Below, in pieces: positions 7,709 through 16,459 of a stretch of 52,269 nt of DNA. Under the pieces are notes generated by a model. It was not told where the DNA came from, made no database searches, and saw only the letters and a program-made list of their open reading frames with translations. The position numbers were made by a program, and so were the translations under genes. Source of the stretch: Elusimicrobiaceae bacterium (GTDB lineage: Bacteria > Elusimicrobiota > Elusimicrobia > Elusimicrobiales > Elusimicrobiaceae); NCBI GenBank assembly GCA_017501565.1, contig JAFVWP010000052.1, positions 1 through 52,269 on the forward strand. Direction: 5' to 3'. How positions within the stretch are numbered: the first letter of the stretch is position 1; each line of letters begins with the position of its first letter.

Positions 7709-8813
7709 AGTCATTCACCCCATAAACCACCTTCGGACATTTGACCACAATGCGGGTCCCTTTCCCCAAAGCGGTGGTTAGTTTAAAGTTTCCCCCCAGA
7801 TAAGCCACACTATCTCTCATAGACAAAAGCCCTATGTGTTTAATAGAGCGTTGTTTGGAAGGTTTAAAACCTTTTCCGTTGTCGCTTATCTTTAAGGTTA
7901 CGTCTTTGATACCTCTTGTAAGACTTACTTCTATTTTCGTGGCGCCGGAATGTTTGAGAATATTGTTCAAACTTTCCTGCGCTACGCGGTATAACACGAT
8001 TTTTACCTGGTCACAGATAGGCAAATCGTCAGCCGTTTTTAACGTAAAAGAATGTTGAATATCCCGATGCTGGGTTACTTGGTGTAACAATTCCTGCAAA
8101 GCATCGGACAACTCTATCGTTTCCAACTGGGGCGGGCGCAAGCTGACCACAATATTTTTCACCCGCTCAATACAATCCTTAATCTGCTTATCCAAAGCGG
8201 CAATGTCTTGCAATGCTTGCTTTTGGTCTTGGCTTTGTACGCTTTGCTTGACCATACTCAAGAGCGATGTTAAAATGACCGCAGCCGAACCGATTTCATC
8301 ATGCAAGGCCGAAGAAATATTTTTTCGCTCTTCTTCCCGGGCCGCCAATAAAATCTGCGCAAACGTTTTACCCCGCACTTCTTTTAAGGTTTGGTTGTGC
8401 AAACTGCCATACGCCATAGACGTGATATTTTTTACCAAACCCAACACACTACCCACTTGGCCTTTTTGGTCCTTCAGTGCAAGTAGCGTAGATTCAAAAA
8501 AAGAAGTTTCTTCCCCTTCGCCGGCACTCCATTGATAAGTAAGCACTTCGCCTTGTGCCGCTTTTTGATGAGCTTGCTCATGCACAGGCAATGCTAAATC
8601 CAACGGGCAAGAGATCCCGGCCCCGCCGGGCGTGCCAAACATAAAAACATGTTTTTGGGTCAGATCGGCAATATACACCAAATCATACCCTGCCAAGCCG
8701 CTTGTTTTCAGCAACTCCACATCAGCCGAAGGTTGCACAAAAGCCGCCGTTTCCCCGCAGTGAGCCGGACAATCATACAAACACTCCATCAACTCTTTTT
8801 TGGCTTTTGGCAT
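7683..8813 (-). CDS. Soluble HisKA_3 sensor histidine kinase (NreB/DegS-like)
   Basis: A 376-residue kinase without a transmembrane segment. The N-terminal ~130 residues look PAS-like and carry cysteines at 11, 15, 19 and 69. The dimerisation/phospho-acceptor region has AREEERKNISSALHDEIGS with H171, typical of HisKA_3 kinases paired with LuxR-type regulators. The HATPase domain shows RVAQESLNNILKH (N box) and SDNGKGF (G1 box). The ATG at 8813 is chosen over the GTG at 8819 because TAGGAGGA is 8 nt upstream. Its soluble form with a cysteine cluster resembles NreB, an Fe-S oxygen sensor, but the cysteine spacing differs, so the signal is inferred only as possibly redox or metal. Confidence 0.9.
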   Translation of the reverse strand: MPKAKKELMECLYDCPAHCGETAAFVQPSADVELLKTSGLAGYDLVYIADLTQKHVFMFGTPGGAGISCPLDLALPVHEQAHQKAAQGEVLTYQWSAGEGEETSFFESTLLALKDQKGQVGSVLGLVKNITSMAYGSLHNQTLKEVRGKTFAQILLAAREEERKNISSALHDEIGSAAVILTSLLSMVKQSVQSQDQKQALQDIAALDKQIKDCIERVKNIVVSLRPPQLETIELSDALQELLHQVTQHRDIQHSFTLKTADDLPICDQVKIVLYRVAQESLNNILKHSGATKIEVSLTRGIKDVTLKISDNGKGFKPSKQRSIKHIGLLSMRDSVAYLGGNFKLTTALGKGTRIVVKCPKVVYGVNDYEYKSGIS

Positions 8814-8925
8814 AAACACGTCCTCCTACAAACGTGATAGCTAAATTTTACTATTTTTTTATCCTTTTTCCACAGAATACTTTTTGCGCAAAATCTTTGT
8901 CTTCTCTGTATTCATATCACTTATT

Positions 8926-8942
8926 TTATGCTAACAGCATAA
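8926..8942. promoter_or_regulatory. Perfect inverted repeat upstream of the two-component operon
   Basis: TTATGCT-AAC-AGCATAA is a perfect 17-bp dyad with 7-bp arms. It lies between the kinase gene and the divergent PBP gene, about 110 nt upstream of the kinase start and 100 nt upstream of the PBP start. A regulator dimer could bind here; the adjacent NarL-type regulator is an obvious candidate (inference). Confidence 0.4.
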
Positions 8943-9029
8943 CAAAATACTCCGTTTTTAAACGGCTATAAAAAGGGTTATTTTTATTTTTTTGCCATAT
9001 TGGGTCTGTCCCCGCCCTACAAGCAAGTT

Positions 9030-9038
9030 TGCTATAAT
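9030..9038 (+). promoter_or_regulatory. Extended -10 promoter of the PBP gene, probably leaderless
   Basis: TGC-TATAAT is a perfect extended -10. Its last T is 7 nt upstream of the A of the ATG at 9045, so transcription should begin at or within a base of the start codon. No Shine-Dalgarno sequence is present between them. Confidence 0.65.
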
Positions 9039-9044
9039 GATAGC

Positions 9045-11177
9045 ATGAAGCGTATTGTTAAATTTTTTACTTCCAAATTCTTTTTGTGCTGTCTTTTAAT
9101 CGGCTTAGTCATAGCCATTTTGGGCGGGGCGGTGTTTATGCGTTACATTTTCTCCGGCATTCCCCCCGTATATGAAATGGAAGAATATACGCCTTCTCTA
9201 ACCAGCAAAGTTTTTGACCGCAACGGCAAACTCATTCACGAATTTTCCATTGAAAAAAGAAGCATGGTGCCGCTGGAAGAAATCCCCGTAGATTTGCAAA
9301 ACGGCGTCGTGGCTATGGAAGACAGAGATTTCTTTAAGCATGCGGGCTTTTCCGTACGCGGTATTTTACGCGCACTTTTTCACGATGTGATGACCGGGCG
9401 CGCCAAACAGGGCGGCTCTACGTTGACACAACAATTATCGCGCGGTGTATTTTTGACCCAACAAAAAAAGATTATCCGCAAAATCCGCGAAATCGTATTG
9501 GCGGTGCAGATTGAACATCGCTTCAGCAAACCGGAAATTTTACAACTTTACTTAAATGAAATTTATTTAGGCAGCGGAGCCTACGGCGTCAAAGCCGCCG
9601 CCAAACGCTATTTTGATAAAGAGCTAGACCAGCTGACCACCGGGGAAGCGGCCATGCTGGTAGGGTTGATTCCTTCTCCGGGCAACTATAATCCGTTTGC
9701 CAATCCCACCCGCGCCGAAGCACGCCGGAATTTGGTATTGCAAGTCATGTATGAGCAAGGCTATATTTCCAAAGAAGATTTAGAAAAAGCCAAAGCCGAA
9801 GCCTTGCCTACCAAAGCTCCCGCTGCCCAAGGCGACAAACCGGGCCTGTACTTTATTGAACATATCCGCCGCATTTTAGAGCCCAAATACGGCACGGAAA
9901 CCTTGTGGAAAGGCGGTTTAAACATTTACACCACCATTGACATTGACCAACAAACCATTGCCGAACAAATCATGAACAAAAAATTGTTGGAGTTTGACGC
10001 GGTTATCGCCAAAGGCTTGGGCATAGAAATTGACCCCAATGACCCCGAAGCGGACCCGCGCTTGATTGACCAAAAAGAAAACGAAGAAGTTCCGCAAGAA
10101 AGATTAGACTATCCACGTTTGCAAGGGGCCTTCATGGCCCGCGACGTAAAGACAGGAGCGGTGCGCGTTATGGTAGGCGGCAGAAGCTTTAGCGAAAGCA
10201 AATTCAACCGCGCCACACAGGCACGCCGCCAACCGGGCTCTTCTTTTAAACCTTATGTATGGATGGCCGCTTTGCAACAGGGATATACTCCGGCTACCCT
10301 GGTAAAAGACTTGCCGACTATGTTTTACTTTGACGGACGCAATTGGCACACTTTTGATGAAAATGCCGATTTATATTCTTTGGATTTGGCGGCCCAATCT
10401 TTTATCGGCAGTAAAGCTTTTAATGTCTGGGTTCCGCAGAATTACGGCGGTAAAAATGACGGCTGGATTACCTTACGCCGCGCTTTGGAAAAGTCCAAAA
10501 ATATTGTAGCGGTTAACTTGATAGATGCCATCGGCGCACGCAAGGTAATCAATGTAGCACGCAAGGCCGGCCTGACAGCCCAATTACCGGCGGTGCCGGC
10601 TTTGGGATTAGGGGTTTCCGTTATCAACATGGACGAACACTTAGCCGCTTTAACCACCTTTGCCAACGGCGGTATCCATACAGACAACTATTACATTGAA
10701 AAAGTAGAAGACAATAACGGCCGCCTGTTGGAAGAACACATCGGCGAAGAACGGGCAGAGTTCAGCCCGCAGGATTCGTACCTGTTAATCAACATGATGA
10801 AAGGCGTGGTGGACCGCGGAAGCGGCGCTTCCGTAAAAGTATTAAAACGCCCGATTGCCGGCAAAACAGGCACCACCCAAAGCCACCGCGATATGTGGTT
10901 TGTGGGCATGACACCGCATACTTCGGCCGCCGCGTGGATGGGCTATGATGATGACACTTCCCAAGAAAAGTACCATTGGACCGGTAGTACCACCGCCCGT
11001 TGGTGGGCTGAAATTATGGCGGAGATTTTGAAAGACGAACCGGCAGACGATTTTAACGTTCCCGAAGGGATTTCTTTCTCTTACGTCAACCCCAATACCG
11101 GACGTTTAGCCACCCCTACCGACCCTAACAAATTTTTGGAAGCCTTCAAAAAAGGAACGGCACCCAGCAGTTTCTAA
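9045..11177 (+). CDS. Bifunctional class A penicillin-binding protein (PBP1A-like)
   Basis: A 710-residue envelope enzyme that polymerises and cross-links peptidoglycan. A short cytoplasmic stretch and one transmembrane helix (about residues 10-37) anchor it. The glycosyltransferase domain begins at EDRDFFKHAGF (catalytic Glu near residue 92) and has GGSTLTQQL and LYLNEIYLG. The transpeptidase domain shows SSFK (about residue 398), SKN in LEKSKNIVAVN and KTGTT (about 606). An insertion of roughly 100 residues lies between the two domains. The frame is open from 9000, but the ATG at 9045 is chosen because it begins just before the membrane anchor and exactly follows a -10 box. A strong terminator follows at 11184. 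Confidence 0.95.
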   Translation: MKRIVKFFTSKFFLCCLLIGLVIAILGGAVFMRYIFSGIPPVYEMEEYTPSLTSKVFDRNGKLIHEFSIEKRSMVPLEEIPVDLQNGVVAMEDRDFFKHAGFSVRGILRALFHDVMTGRAKQGGSTLTQQLSRGVFLTQQKKIIRKIREIVLAVQIEHRFSKPEILQLYLNEIYLGSGAYGVKAAAKRYFDKELDQLTTGEAAMLVGLIPSPGNYNPFANPTRAEARRNLVLQVMYEQGYISKEDLEKAKAEALPTKAPAAQGDKPGLYFIEHIRRILEPKYGTETLWKGGLNIYTTIDIDQQTIAEQIMNKKLLEFDAVIAKGLGIEIDPNDPEADPRLIDQKENEEVPQERLDYPRLQGAFMARDVKTGAVRVMVGGRSFSESKFNRATQARRQPGSSFKPYVWMAALQQGYTPATLVKDLPTMFYFDGRNWHTFDENADLYSLDLAAQSFIGSKAFNVWVPQNYGGKNDGWITLRRALEKSKNIVAVNLIDAIGARKVINVARKAGLTAQLPAVPALGLGVSVINMDEHLAALTTFANGGIHTDNYYIEKVEDNNGRLLEEHIGEERAEFSPQDSYLLINMMKGVVDRGSGASVKVLKRPIAGKTGTTQSHRDMWFVGMTPHTSAAAWMGYDDDTSQEKYHWTGSTTARWWAEIMAEILKDEPADDFNVPEGISFSYVNPNTGRLATPTDPNKFLEAFKKGTAPSSF

Positions 11178-11183
11178 TAATAG

Positions 11184-11213
11184 AAAAGCCCGCCGAACAG
11201 CGGGCTTTTTTCC
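11184..11213 (+). terminator. Intrinsic terminator after the PBP gene
   Basis: Perfect 10-bp stem AAAAGCCCGC / GCGGGCTTTT with a 6-nt loop (11184-11209) followed by TTC in a six-T tract. It separates the PBP gene from mfd. Confidence 0.9.
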
Positions 11214-11219
11214 TACAAT
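11214..11219 (+). promoter_or_regulatory. Candidate -10 box of mfd (leaderless)
   Basis: TACAAT ends 7 nt before the mfd ATG at 11226, the same spacing as in other SD-less genes here. It has no TG extension and no clear -35, and lies right after a terminator, so a separate promoter is needed. Moderate to weak support. Confidence 0.4.
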
Positions 11220-11225
11220 ATATCT

Positions 11226-14200
11226 ATGAGTACAAAACAAAATGCTCCCGCTTTTTATTACGGCTTACCCAATCCGGCAGCCGCGGGTTATTTTGTCCAT
11301 AAAAACTTTTTATCCAAAGGGGAAAATGTTTTATATCTGACCCATGAGGATACGGACTCTTTTGAGAGCGCCTTACAAACCTTTGCCCCGCAACTGAGCT
11401 TGATTTCTTTTCCGCAACAACACTTAGGGCAAATGGCGGCTTTGCATCAGCTGTTAACGGCGCCCGGCACTTACTGCATTTTCGCCCGTTACGAACAATG
11501 GCTCACGCCCTTGCCCGCTCCGCAAGATTTTCGGGCCAATACCTTTATCATTCAAAGGGGTGCCACCCTACGCCGGGCAGATTTGCTGGATATGTTAGAG
11601 CATCGCGGCTATACGCGCGAAGATTTCACGGAAAATACGGGCCAATATGCCGTACGCGGCAGCGTAGTGGATTTTTTCCCACCGGGGCAAAGAAGGCCCT
11701 TTCGGCTTTATTTTGCCGGAAATAAAATAGAAAGTATTTGCACCTTTGACATAGACAGCCAAAGCACCCGAGAACAAAAAGACGAAGCGGCGCTGTTGCC
11801 GTTGCGTTTTGACAACACCCCCGCCACGTTGGCCGATTATTTGACCAAGGTCCGTTTTGTATTTGACCAACCTTCAGCAGATTTTGATTTTACTCCCTAT
11901 ACTCCGTTAGCGGTGCTGAGCCTGTTGCCGTCGCACCAAGCCACCAATTGCCAACTAAAAGGCAATATTGAGTTCAATGCCAATTTTCCGCTTTTGGAAT
12001 CGGAAGTAATTTCTTTACAAAAACAATCCATAAAGATAACCATCACTTGCTTAAACCGCGGAGAATTGGACCGCTTATCGGAAATCATGCAAGACTATCC
12101 GCATCTGCAAAAGACCGCTTTACAAATTGCCCCTTTGATGCAAGGCTTTTACAGCGCGGAAGAAAAATTCGGATACATCACTTCCGGCGAAATTTTAAAC
12201 CGCCGCTACCGCGCCAGCAGCCTGATAAAAAATTTCCAAATAGAAAATGCCCAAAAGGTACGTTTTAAAGAGTTGCGTCCCGGCGATTATGTAGTCCACC
12301 AACAACACGGCATCGGCAAATACCTCGGCTTGGAAATTTTGGACAAAGAAGAAAACCCCACCGATTGCCTGATTATTGAATACCGCCGCGGGAGCAAACT
12401 TTATGTGCCGATGTATGACTTTAAACGCGTACAAAAATACATCGGAGCGGGCGGCAAAGCCCCAGCACTGGCGGCTTTGGGCGGAGTAGCGTGGAAAGAC
12501 GTAAAAAAACGCGTTAAAGAAGAAGCCCAAAAAACCGCTAAAGAAATTTTAAAATTGGAAGCCCAACGCCAAGCCGCCGGCGCGGAAGCTTTGCTCGGAG
12601 ATGCACGCATTGAAGAAGAATTTGCCGATTCTTTTCCTTACACCTTAACCCCCGGCCAAAACCAAGCCATAGAAGACGTACTCAAAGATTTATCCAAGCC
12701 CCGCTCTATGGACCGCGTGTTGGTAGGCGATGTGGGCTTTGGCAAGACCGAAGTAGCCATGCGCGCGGCTTTGCACGCGGCGATGAGCGGCAAACAGGTT
12801 ATGCTGTTGGCGCCGACCACCATTTTAGCAGACCAACATTGTAAAACTTTCCGCAAACGTATGGCGGGTTTCCCGGTGGAAATACAAATGCTTTGCCGCT
12901 TTCAAACCAAAAAAGAACAAAAAGAAATTATTGAGCAAGTGAAAAGCGGGGTCTGTGATATTATTATCGGCACGCACCGCTTACTTTCCAAAGATATTTC
13001 TTTTCAAGACTTGGGCCTTGTAATTATAGACGAAGAACACCGCTTCGGAGTCAAACAAAAAGAAAAAATCAAAGCCAAGAGTGCCGGGGTGCATACTTTA
13101 ATGCTCAGTGCCACCCCCATTCCGCGCACCCTAAACCAATCGCTCTCTTCATTGCGCGATATTTCCCTGATAGACACTCCCCCGCGCGGGAGAACCCCTA
13201 TCCAAACCAGCGTTACCGCTTGGAACAATGACTTGGTAGTGGCGGCTATCAGTCAAGAGTTAGCCCGCGGCGGGCAAGTGTATTACGTTTATAACAGCGT
13301 GCAAAGTATGCAATCGCGCTATTTGTTTTTACAACAATTACTGCCACAGGCGCGTATTTGCATGGCCCACGGACAAATGAAAGAAGCAGAGTTGGAGCAA
13401 ACCTTATGGGATTTTAACCACGGAAAGTATGATATTTTGTTAGCTTCTACCATCATAGAATCCGGCTTAGATATTACCAATGCCAACACCTTAATTGTAG
13501 AAAACGCGCATCATTTTGGCTTGGCACAACTCTATCAACTGCGCGGACGCATCGGCCGCGGAGACAAAAAAGCCTATTGCTACCTTTTCCATCCGGATTG
13601 GCTATTCAAAGAAAAAACACCGCAAGAAGAAGATTCTTATGCAGAGTTATTGGCTTGCACGTACAAACCTTCGCGGGAGAAAGACCCCACCGAAGAAGCC
13701 AAAAAACGCCTGGCCGCTTTGATGGAATTTAGTGATTTGGGCAGCGGGTTTAAGCTGGCCTTGCGCGATATGGAAATACGCGGAGCCGGCGAACTTTTGG
13801 GCGTTAAACAACACGGCTATGTCAATGAAGTGGGGCTTAGTTTGTATTGTGATTTGGTAGCGGCTGAAGTAAAAAAATTAAAAGGCGAAAAAGTGCAACG
13901 CCAAATCCGCGCATCGGTTCATTTGCCTTTGGCGGCCTATATTCCGCCCGACTATTTGCCCGATGACAGCGAACGTTTGAAATTTTATAAAGAGCTCATG
14001 TCTGCCGATGCCCAACGCGCAACGGAAATTTTAAACCGGTTGGCGGATTTGGCAGGTCCGGCCCCGCAAGAACTCATCAACTTAAACCGCATTTTGCAAA
14101 TATCCAGAAAAGCCGGTCTTTTGCAAATCTATCACATTGAGTATGCCTACCAAGGGTTGGACTTTTTATTCACTTCCCAATTTCAAATGCCGTCCGATTT

Positions 14201-14369
14201 TCCGGCAAAGATATTGGCAAAATATGCCCCGCACGTCCGCTTCATTAAATCACGCAACGGCGACGGCATACATTTAGAGTTAACTTCCCAACAAAACCCG
14301 GTAGATGAAACGGAAAAAATAATATACTTTTTTGAAAGTGTGTTAAAACCACAAAATGCTATATTATAG
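11226..14369 (+). CDS. mfd: Transcription-repair coupling factor Mfd
   Basis: A 1047-residue DNA translocase that removes stalled RNA polymerase and recruits UvrABC. Domains in order are an N-terminal UvrB-like region (about 1-330); the CarD-like RNA polymerase-interacting domain starting with LRPGDYVVHQQHGIGKY near residue 347; RecG-like helicase motifs with Walker A GDVGFGKTE near 501, DEEH near 602 and a TATPIPRTL-like SATPIPRTL motif; the QLRGRIGRG motif VI; and the C-terminal TRCF domain. It is about 100 residues shorter than the E. coli protein, mostly at the N-terminus. No Shine-Dalgarno sequence precedes the ATG. The next gene starts 2 nt after its stop but has its own -10 box. Confidence 0.97.
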   Translation: MSTKQNAPAFYYGLPNPAAAGYFVHKNFLSKGENVLYLTHEDTDSFESALQTFAPQLSLISFPQQHLGQMAALHQLLTAPGTYCIFARYEQWLTPLPAPQDFRANTFIIQRGATLRRADLLDMLEHRGYTREDFTENTGQYAVRGSVVDFFPPGQRRPFRLYFAGNKIESICTFDIDSQSTREQKDEAALLPLRFDNTPATLADYLTKVRFVFDQPSADFDFTPYTPLAVLSLLPSHQATNCQLKGNIEFNANFPLLESEVISLQKQSIKITITCLNRGELDRLSEIMQDYPHLQKTALQIAPLMQGFYSAEEKFGYITSGEILNRRYRASSLIKNFQIENAQKVRFKELRPGDYVVHQQHGIGKYLGLEILDKEENPTDCLIIEYRRGSKLYVPMYDFKRVQKYIGAGGKAPALAALGGVAWKDVKKRVKEEAQKTAKEILKLEAQRQAAGAEALLGDARIEEEFADSFPYTLTPGQNQAIEDVLKDLSKPRSMDRVLVGDVGFGKTEVAMRAALHAAMSGKQVMLLAPTTILADQHCKTFRKRMAGFPVEIQMLCRFQTKKEQKEIIEQVKSGVCDIIIGTHRLLSKDISFQDLGLVIIDEEHRFGVKQKEKIKAKSAGVHTLMLSATPIPRTLNQSLSSLRDISLIDTPPRGRTPIQTSVTAWNNDLVVAAISQELARGGQVYYVYNSVQSMQSRYLFLQQLLPQARICMAHGQMKEAELEQTLWDFNHGKYDILLASTIIESGLDITNANTLIVENAHHFGLAQLYQLRGRIGRGDKKAYCYLFHPDWLFKEKTPQEEDSYAELLACTYKPSREKDPTEEAKKRLAALMEFSDLGSGFKLALRDMEIRGAGELLGVKQHGYVNEVGLSLYCDLVAAEVKKLKGEKVQRQIRASVHLPLAAYIPPDYLPDDSERLKFYKELMSADAQRATEILNRLADLAGPAPQELINLNRILQISRKAGLLQIYHIEYAYQGLDFLFTSQFQMPSDFPAKILAKYAPHVRFIKSRNGDGIHLELTSQQNPVDETEKIIYFFESVLKPQNAIL
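14357..14365 (+). promoter_or_regulatory. Extended -10 promoter of the parvulin lipoprotein gene, probably leaderless
   Basis: TGC-TATATT lies inside the end of mfd. Its last T is 7 nt before the ATG at 14372 and no Shine-Dalgarno sequence intervenes. Confidence 0.55.
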
Positions 14370-14371
14370 AT

Positions 14372-15223
14372 ATGAAGAAATTTCTCTTTTTACTTTTAAC
14401 GATTTCTCTGTTAACAGCCTGCGACAAAGCCCCCCAAGAGCCCGCGCGTGCCGCGGCGGCTGAGAGCCAACCCTCTGCCAAAGAAATGGTGGTAGCCGAA
14501 GTGGGCCCTGTGCAAATCACCCAAGCCCAATTAGAAAACCGCTTGGCCCTACTGCCCGAAGAAGACCAAGAATTTGCCAAGACCAATATCGGCCGCAAAA
14601 ACTTTATCCAGCTGTTGGTGCGTGAAGAGTTGGCCGCTTTAGATGCTAAAGAAGAAGAATTGGATAAGCAAGATTTTTATCTGACCGCGTTAGAAGACAA
14701 GCGCGAACAATTAAAAGAAATTTATCAGGATTTTTCCAAAGATTTACTTAACCGCATGTGGGAAGAACACTTGCTCAAAAGCGGCGTAATTGCCGTTACG
14801 GATCAAGAAATTGCGGACTACTTTGACAAATATCCGTATGAAATGACCATCAAGCAAATTATCATTGCCGATGCGGAAACGGCCGATGCCGTACTGCGTG
14901 AATTGAAACGCTCCAAAAAACGTTGGAGAGAATTGGAAAGACAATATTCCAAAGCACCGCAACAAAGCCAAAACCAAGAAATTTCTTTTATGCCCGGGGA
15001 ATTTATTGCTGAGTTGGAAGTAATCGCCGCCAATACCCCCACCGGCTCTACGCAAGGTTTTGTCAAAACTTCGCAAGGATTTCATATAATAATGAAAACC
15101 GGGGAACGCCGTCTTAAATTAAAAGAGGCCGCCCCCCGCATACGCACTATTTTGGAAAACCAAAAAATGGATAGCGCGTTAAATGCTTTACAAAAAAAGT
15201 ACAAGGTGGTAATTTATGAATAA
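14372..15223 (+). CDS. PpiC/PrsA-type peptidyl-prolyl isomerase lipoprotein
   Basis: A 283-residue lipoprotein: the signal peptide ends in the lipobox LLTAC with Cys17 as the lipidation site. Asp at +2 would keep it in the inner membrane if the E. coli Lol rule applies. The SurA-like N-terminal helical region is followed by a parvulin domain (about residues 140-260), with TIKQIIIADAETADAV at its start and FVKTSQGFHIIMK at its end. Such proteins help fold exported or outer-membrane proteins. The gene overlaps the second parvulin gene by 8 nt. Parvulin assignment is good; the exact PrsA versus SurA role is inferred. Confidence 0.85.
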   Translation: MKKFLFLLLTISLLTACDKAPQEPARAAAAESQPSAKEMVVAEVGPVQITQAQLENRLALLPEEDQEFAKTNIGRKNFIQLLVREELAALDAKEEELDKQDFYLTALEDKREQLKEIYQDFSKDLLNRMWEEHLLKSGVIAVTDQEIADYFDKYPYEMTIKQIIIADAETADAVLRELKRSKKRWRELERQYSKAPQQSQNQEISFMPGEFIAELEVIAANTPTGSTQGFVKTSQGFHIIMKTGERRLKLKEAAPRIRTILENQKMDSALNALQKKYKVVIYE

Positions 15224-16406
15224 AATACACAAAATTCTTCTGCCCGTGCTGGGGGTATGCTTCGCAGCGGGTGCACAAGCCAAAGTGGTGGAATCTTCCG
15301 TTGCTTCGGTGAACGGACGGCCGGTATTATCTTCCGAATATGACAATTATTATCAAGGCGTCATTGAGCAATACCAAGCCACCGCTCCGCAATTTTTAGA
15401 GCAACCCTACGCCAAAGATATGTTGGGCAAAGAAGTGCTCAAAGAGTTAATTTCCAAAGAGCTTTTGTACCAAGCCGCCGAAGAAGCCAAAATCCAAGTA
15501 AAAGATTCTGAAATAGACAACGGCATCAACGAAATCAAAACCCGCTTTATCATTGACGAAAAAGGCCAACAAGACCCTAAAGGGGCCGACAAACGCTTTA
15601 ACGAAGCTTTGAAAAAGCAACACATGAGTTTAAAAGCCTACAAAAACAAAATCAAAAAAGATATTTCCGTCAAAAAACTTTTAGAAGCCCAAGTGCAAGC
15701 ATCGGTCAAACCGGTGGAAGAAGCCGATGTAAAAGCTTTGTATGCCAACGTAGAAGCTGTACTGAAAAACAAAACCAAAGCCTTAAAAGCCTTGGAAAAA
15801 GAAGACCCCGCCAAATTGCGCGAAGCACAACTGATTGCGGCAAAGCTTAAACAATTAACCGCCGAACAAGTGCGCGTGGGGCACATTTATTTAGCCGTTA
15901 CCAAAGATATGCCCGCCGAAGAAGCTAAACAAAAAGAAGAATTAGCCAAAAAAATTAAAAAAGAATTGGACGGCGGTATGGATTTTTCTACCGCGGTAAA
16001 ACAATACACCGAAGACAAAGCCGCCTTAGCCAGCGGCGGAGATATGATTTTAATCAAAGGCATTGCCCCTAAAGAAGTAGATGCGGCCGCCTTTAGCTTA
16101 GCAGTAGGCAAAACCAGCGCGCCTATCAAAACCGAAGTCGGCTGGCACATTATTAAAGTAAAAGAAAAACGGGCCGAAAGAGAAATCGGTTACGAAGACA
16201 TCGCCCGCGATTTAGCCCAATATGTAGCCCAACAAAAAATTCAAACGACTATGTTGCAGTACGTCAACGGCTTGGCCGATAAAGCAGACATCAAAGTAAC
16301 CAAAACCTTTGAAGTGGACGCTGTTATTGAAGCAGAAGCGGCCAAACGTGCCGCCGAAGAAGCCAAAAAAGAAGGCGAAAAAGCCGTTAAAGAAGAAAAG
16401 AAATAA
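15216..16406 (+). CDS. SurA-like periplasmic peptidyl-prolyl isomerase
   Basis: A 396-residue exported protein with a signal peptide ending AGAQA (cleavage near residue 22). The SurA_N-like segment VASVNGRPVLSSEYDNYY follows at once. One parvulin domain (about residues 210-310) has RVGHIYLAV at the start, DFSTAVKQYTED in the middle and VGWHIIKVKEKR at the end. The C-terminal ~40 residues are rich in Ala, Lys and Glu and probably helical or disordered. E. coli SurA has two parvulin domains; here there is one. It is coupled to the upstream parvulin lipoprotein by an 8-nt overlap with GGTGG as ribosome-binding site. It likely escorts beta-barrel proteins to the BamA encoded later in the window. 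Confidence 0.88.
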   Translation: MNKIHKILLPVLGVCFAAGAQAKVVESSVASVNGRPVLSSEYDNYYQGVIEQYQATAPQFLEQPYAKDMLGKEVLKELISKELLYQAAEEAKIQVKDSEIDNGINEIKTRFIIDEKGQQDPKGADKRFNEALKKQHMSLKAYKNKIKKDISVKKLLEAQVQASVKPVEEADVKALYANVEAVLKNKTKALKALEKEDPAKLREAQLIAAKLKQLTAEQVRVGHIYLAVTKDMPAEEAKQKEELAKKIKKELDGGMDFSTAVKQYTEDKAALASGGDMILIKGIAPKEVDAAAFSLAVGKTSAPIKTEVGWHIIKVKEKRAEREIGYEDIARDLAQYVAQQKIQTTMLQYVNGLADKADIKVTKTFEVDAVIEAEAAKRAAEEAKKEGEKAVKEEKK

Positions 16407-16421
16407 TTTAAACCATTCATC

Positions 16422-16446
16422 GGGCGGTTGAAAAAATCAGCCGCCC
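16422..16446 (+). other. Strong RNA hairpin just upstream of pdxA
   Basis: GGGCGGTTGA and TCAGCCGCCC pair over 10 positions (one G-U) around an AAAAA loop. It lies 13 nt before the pdxA ATG and is not followed by a T run, so it is not a normal terminator. It could affect pdxA translation or mRNA processing. Confidence 0.55.
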
Positions 16447-16459
16447 CGGTTCACCCAAG

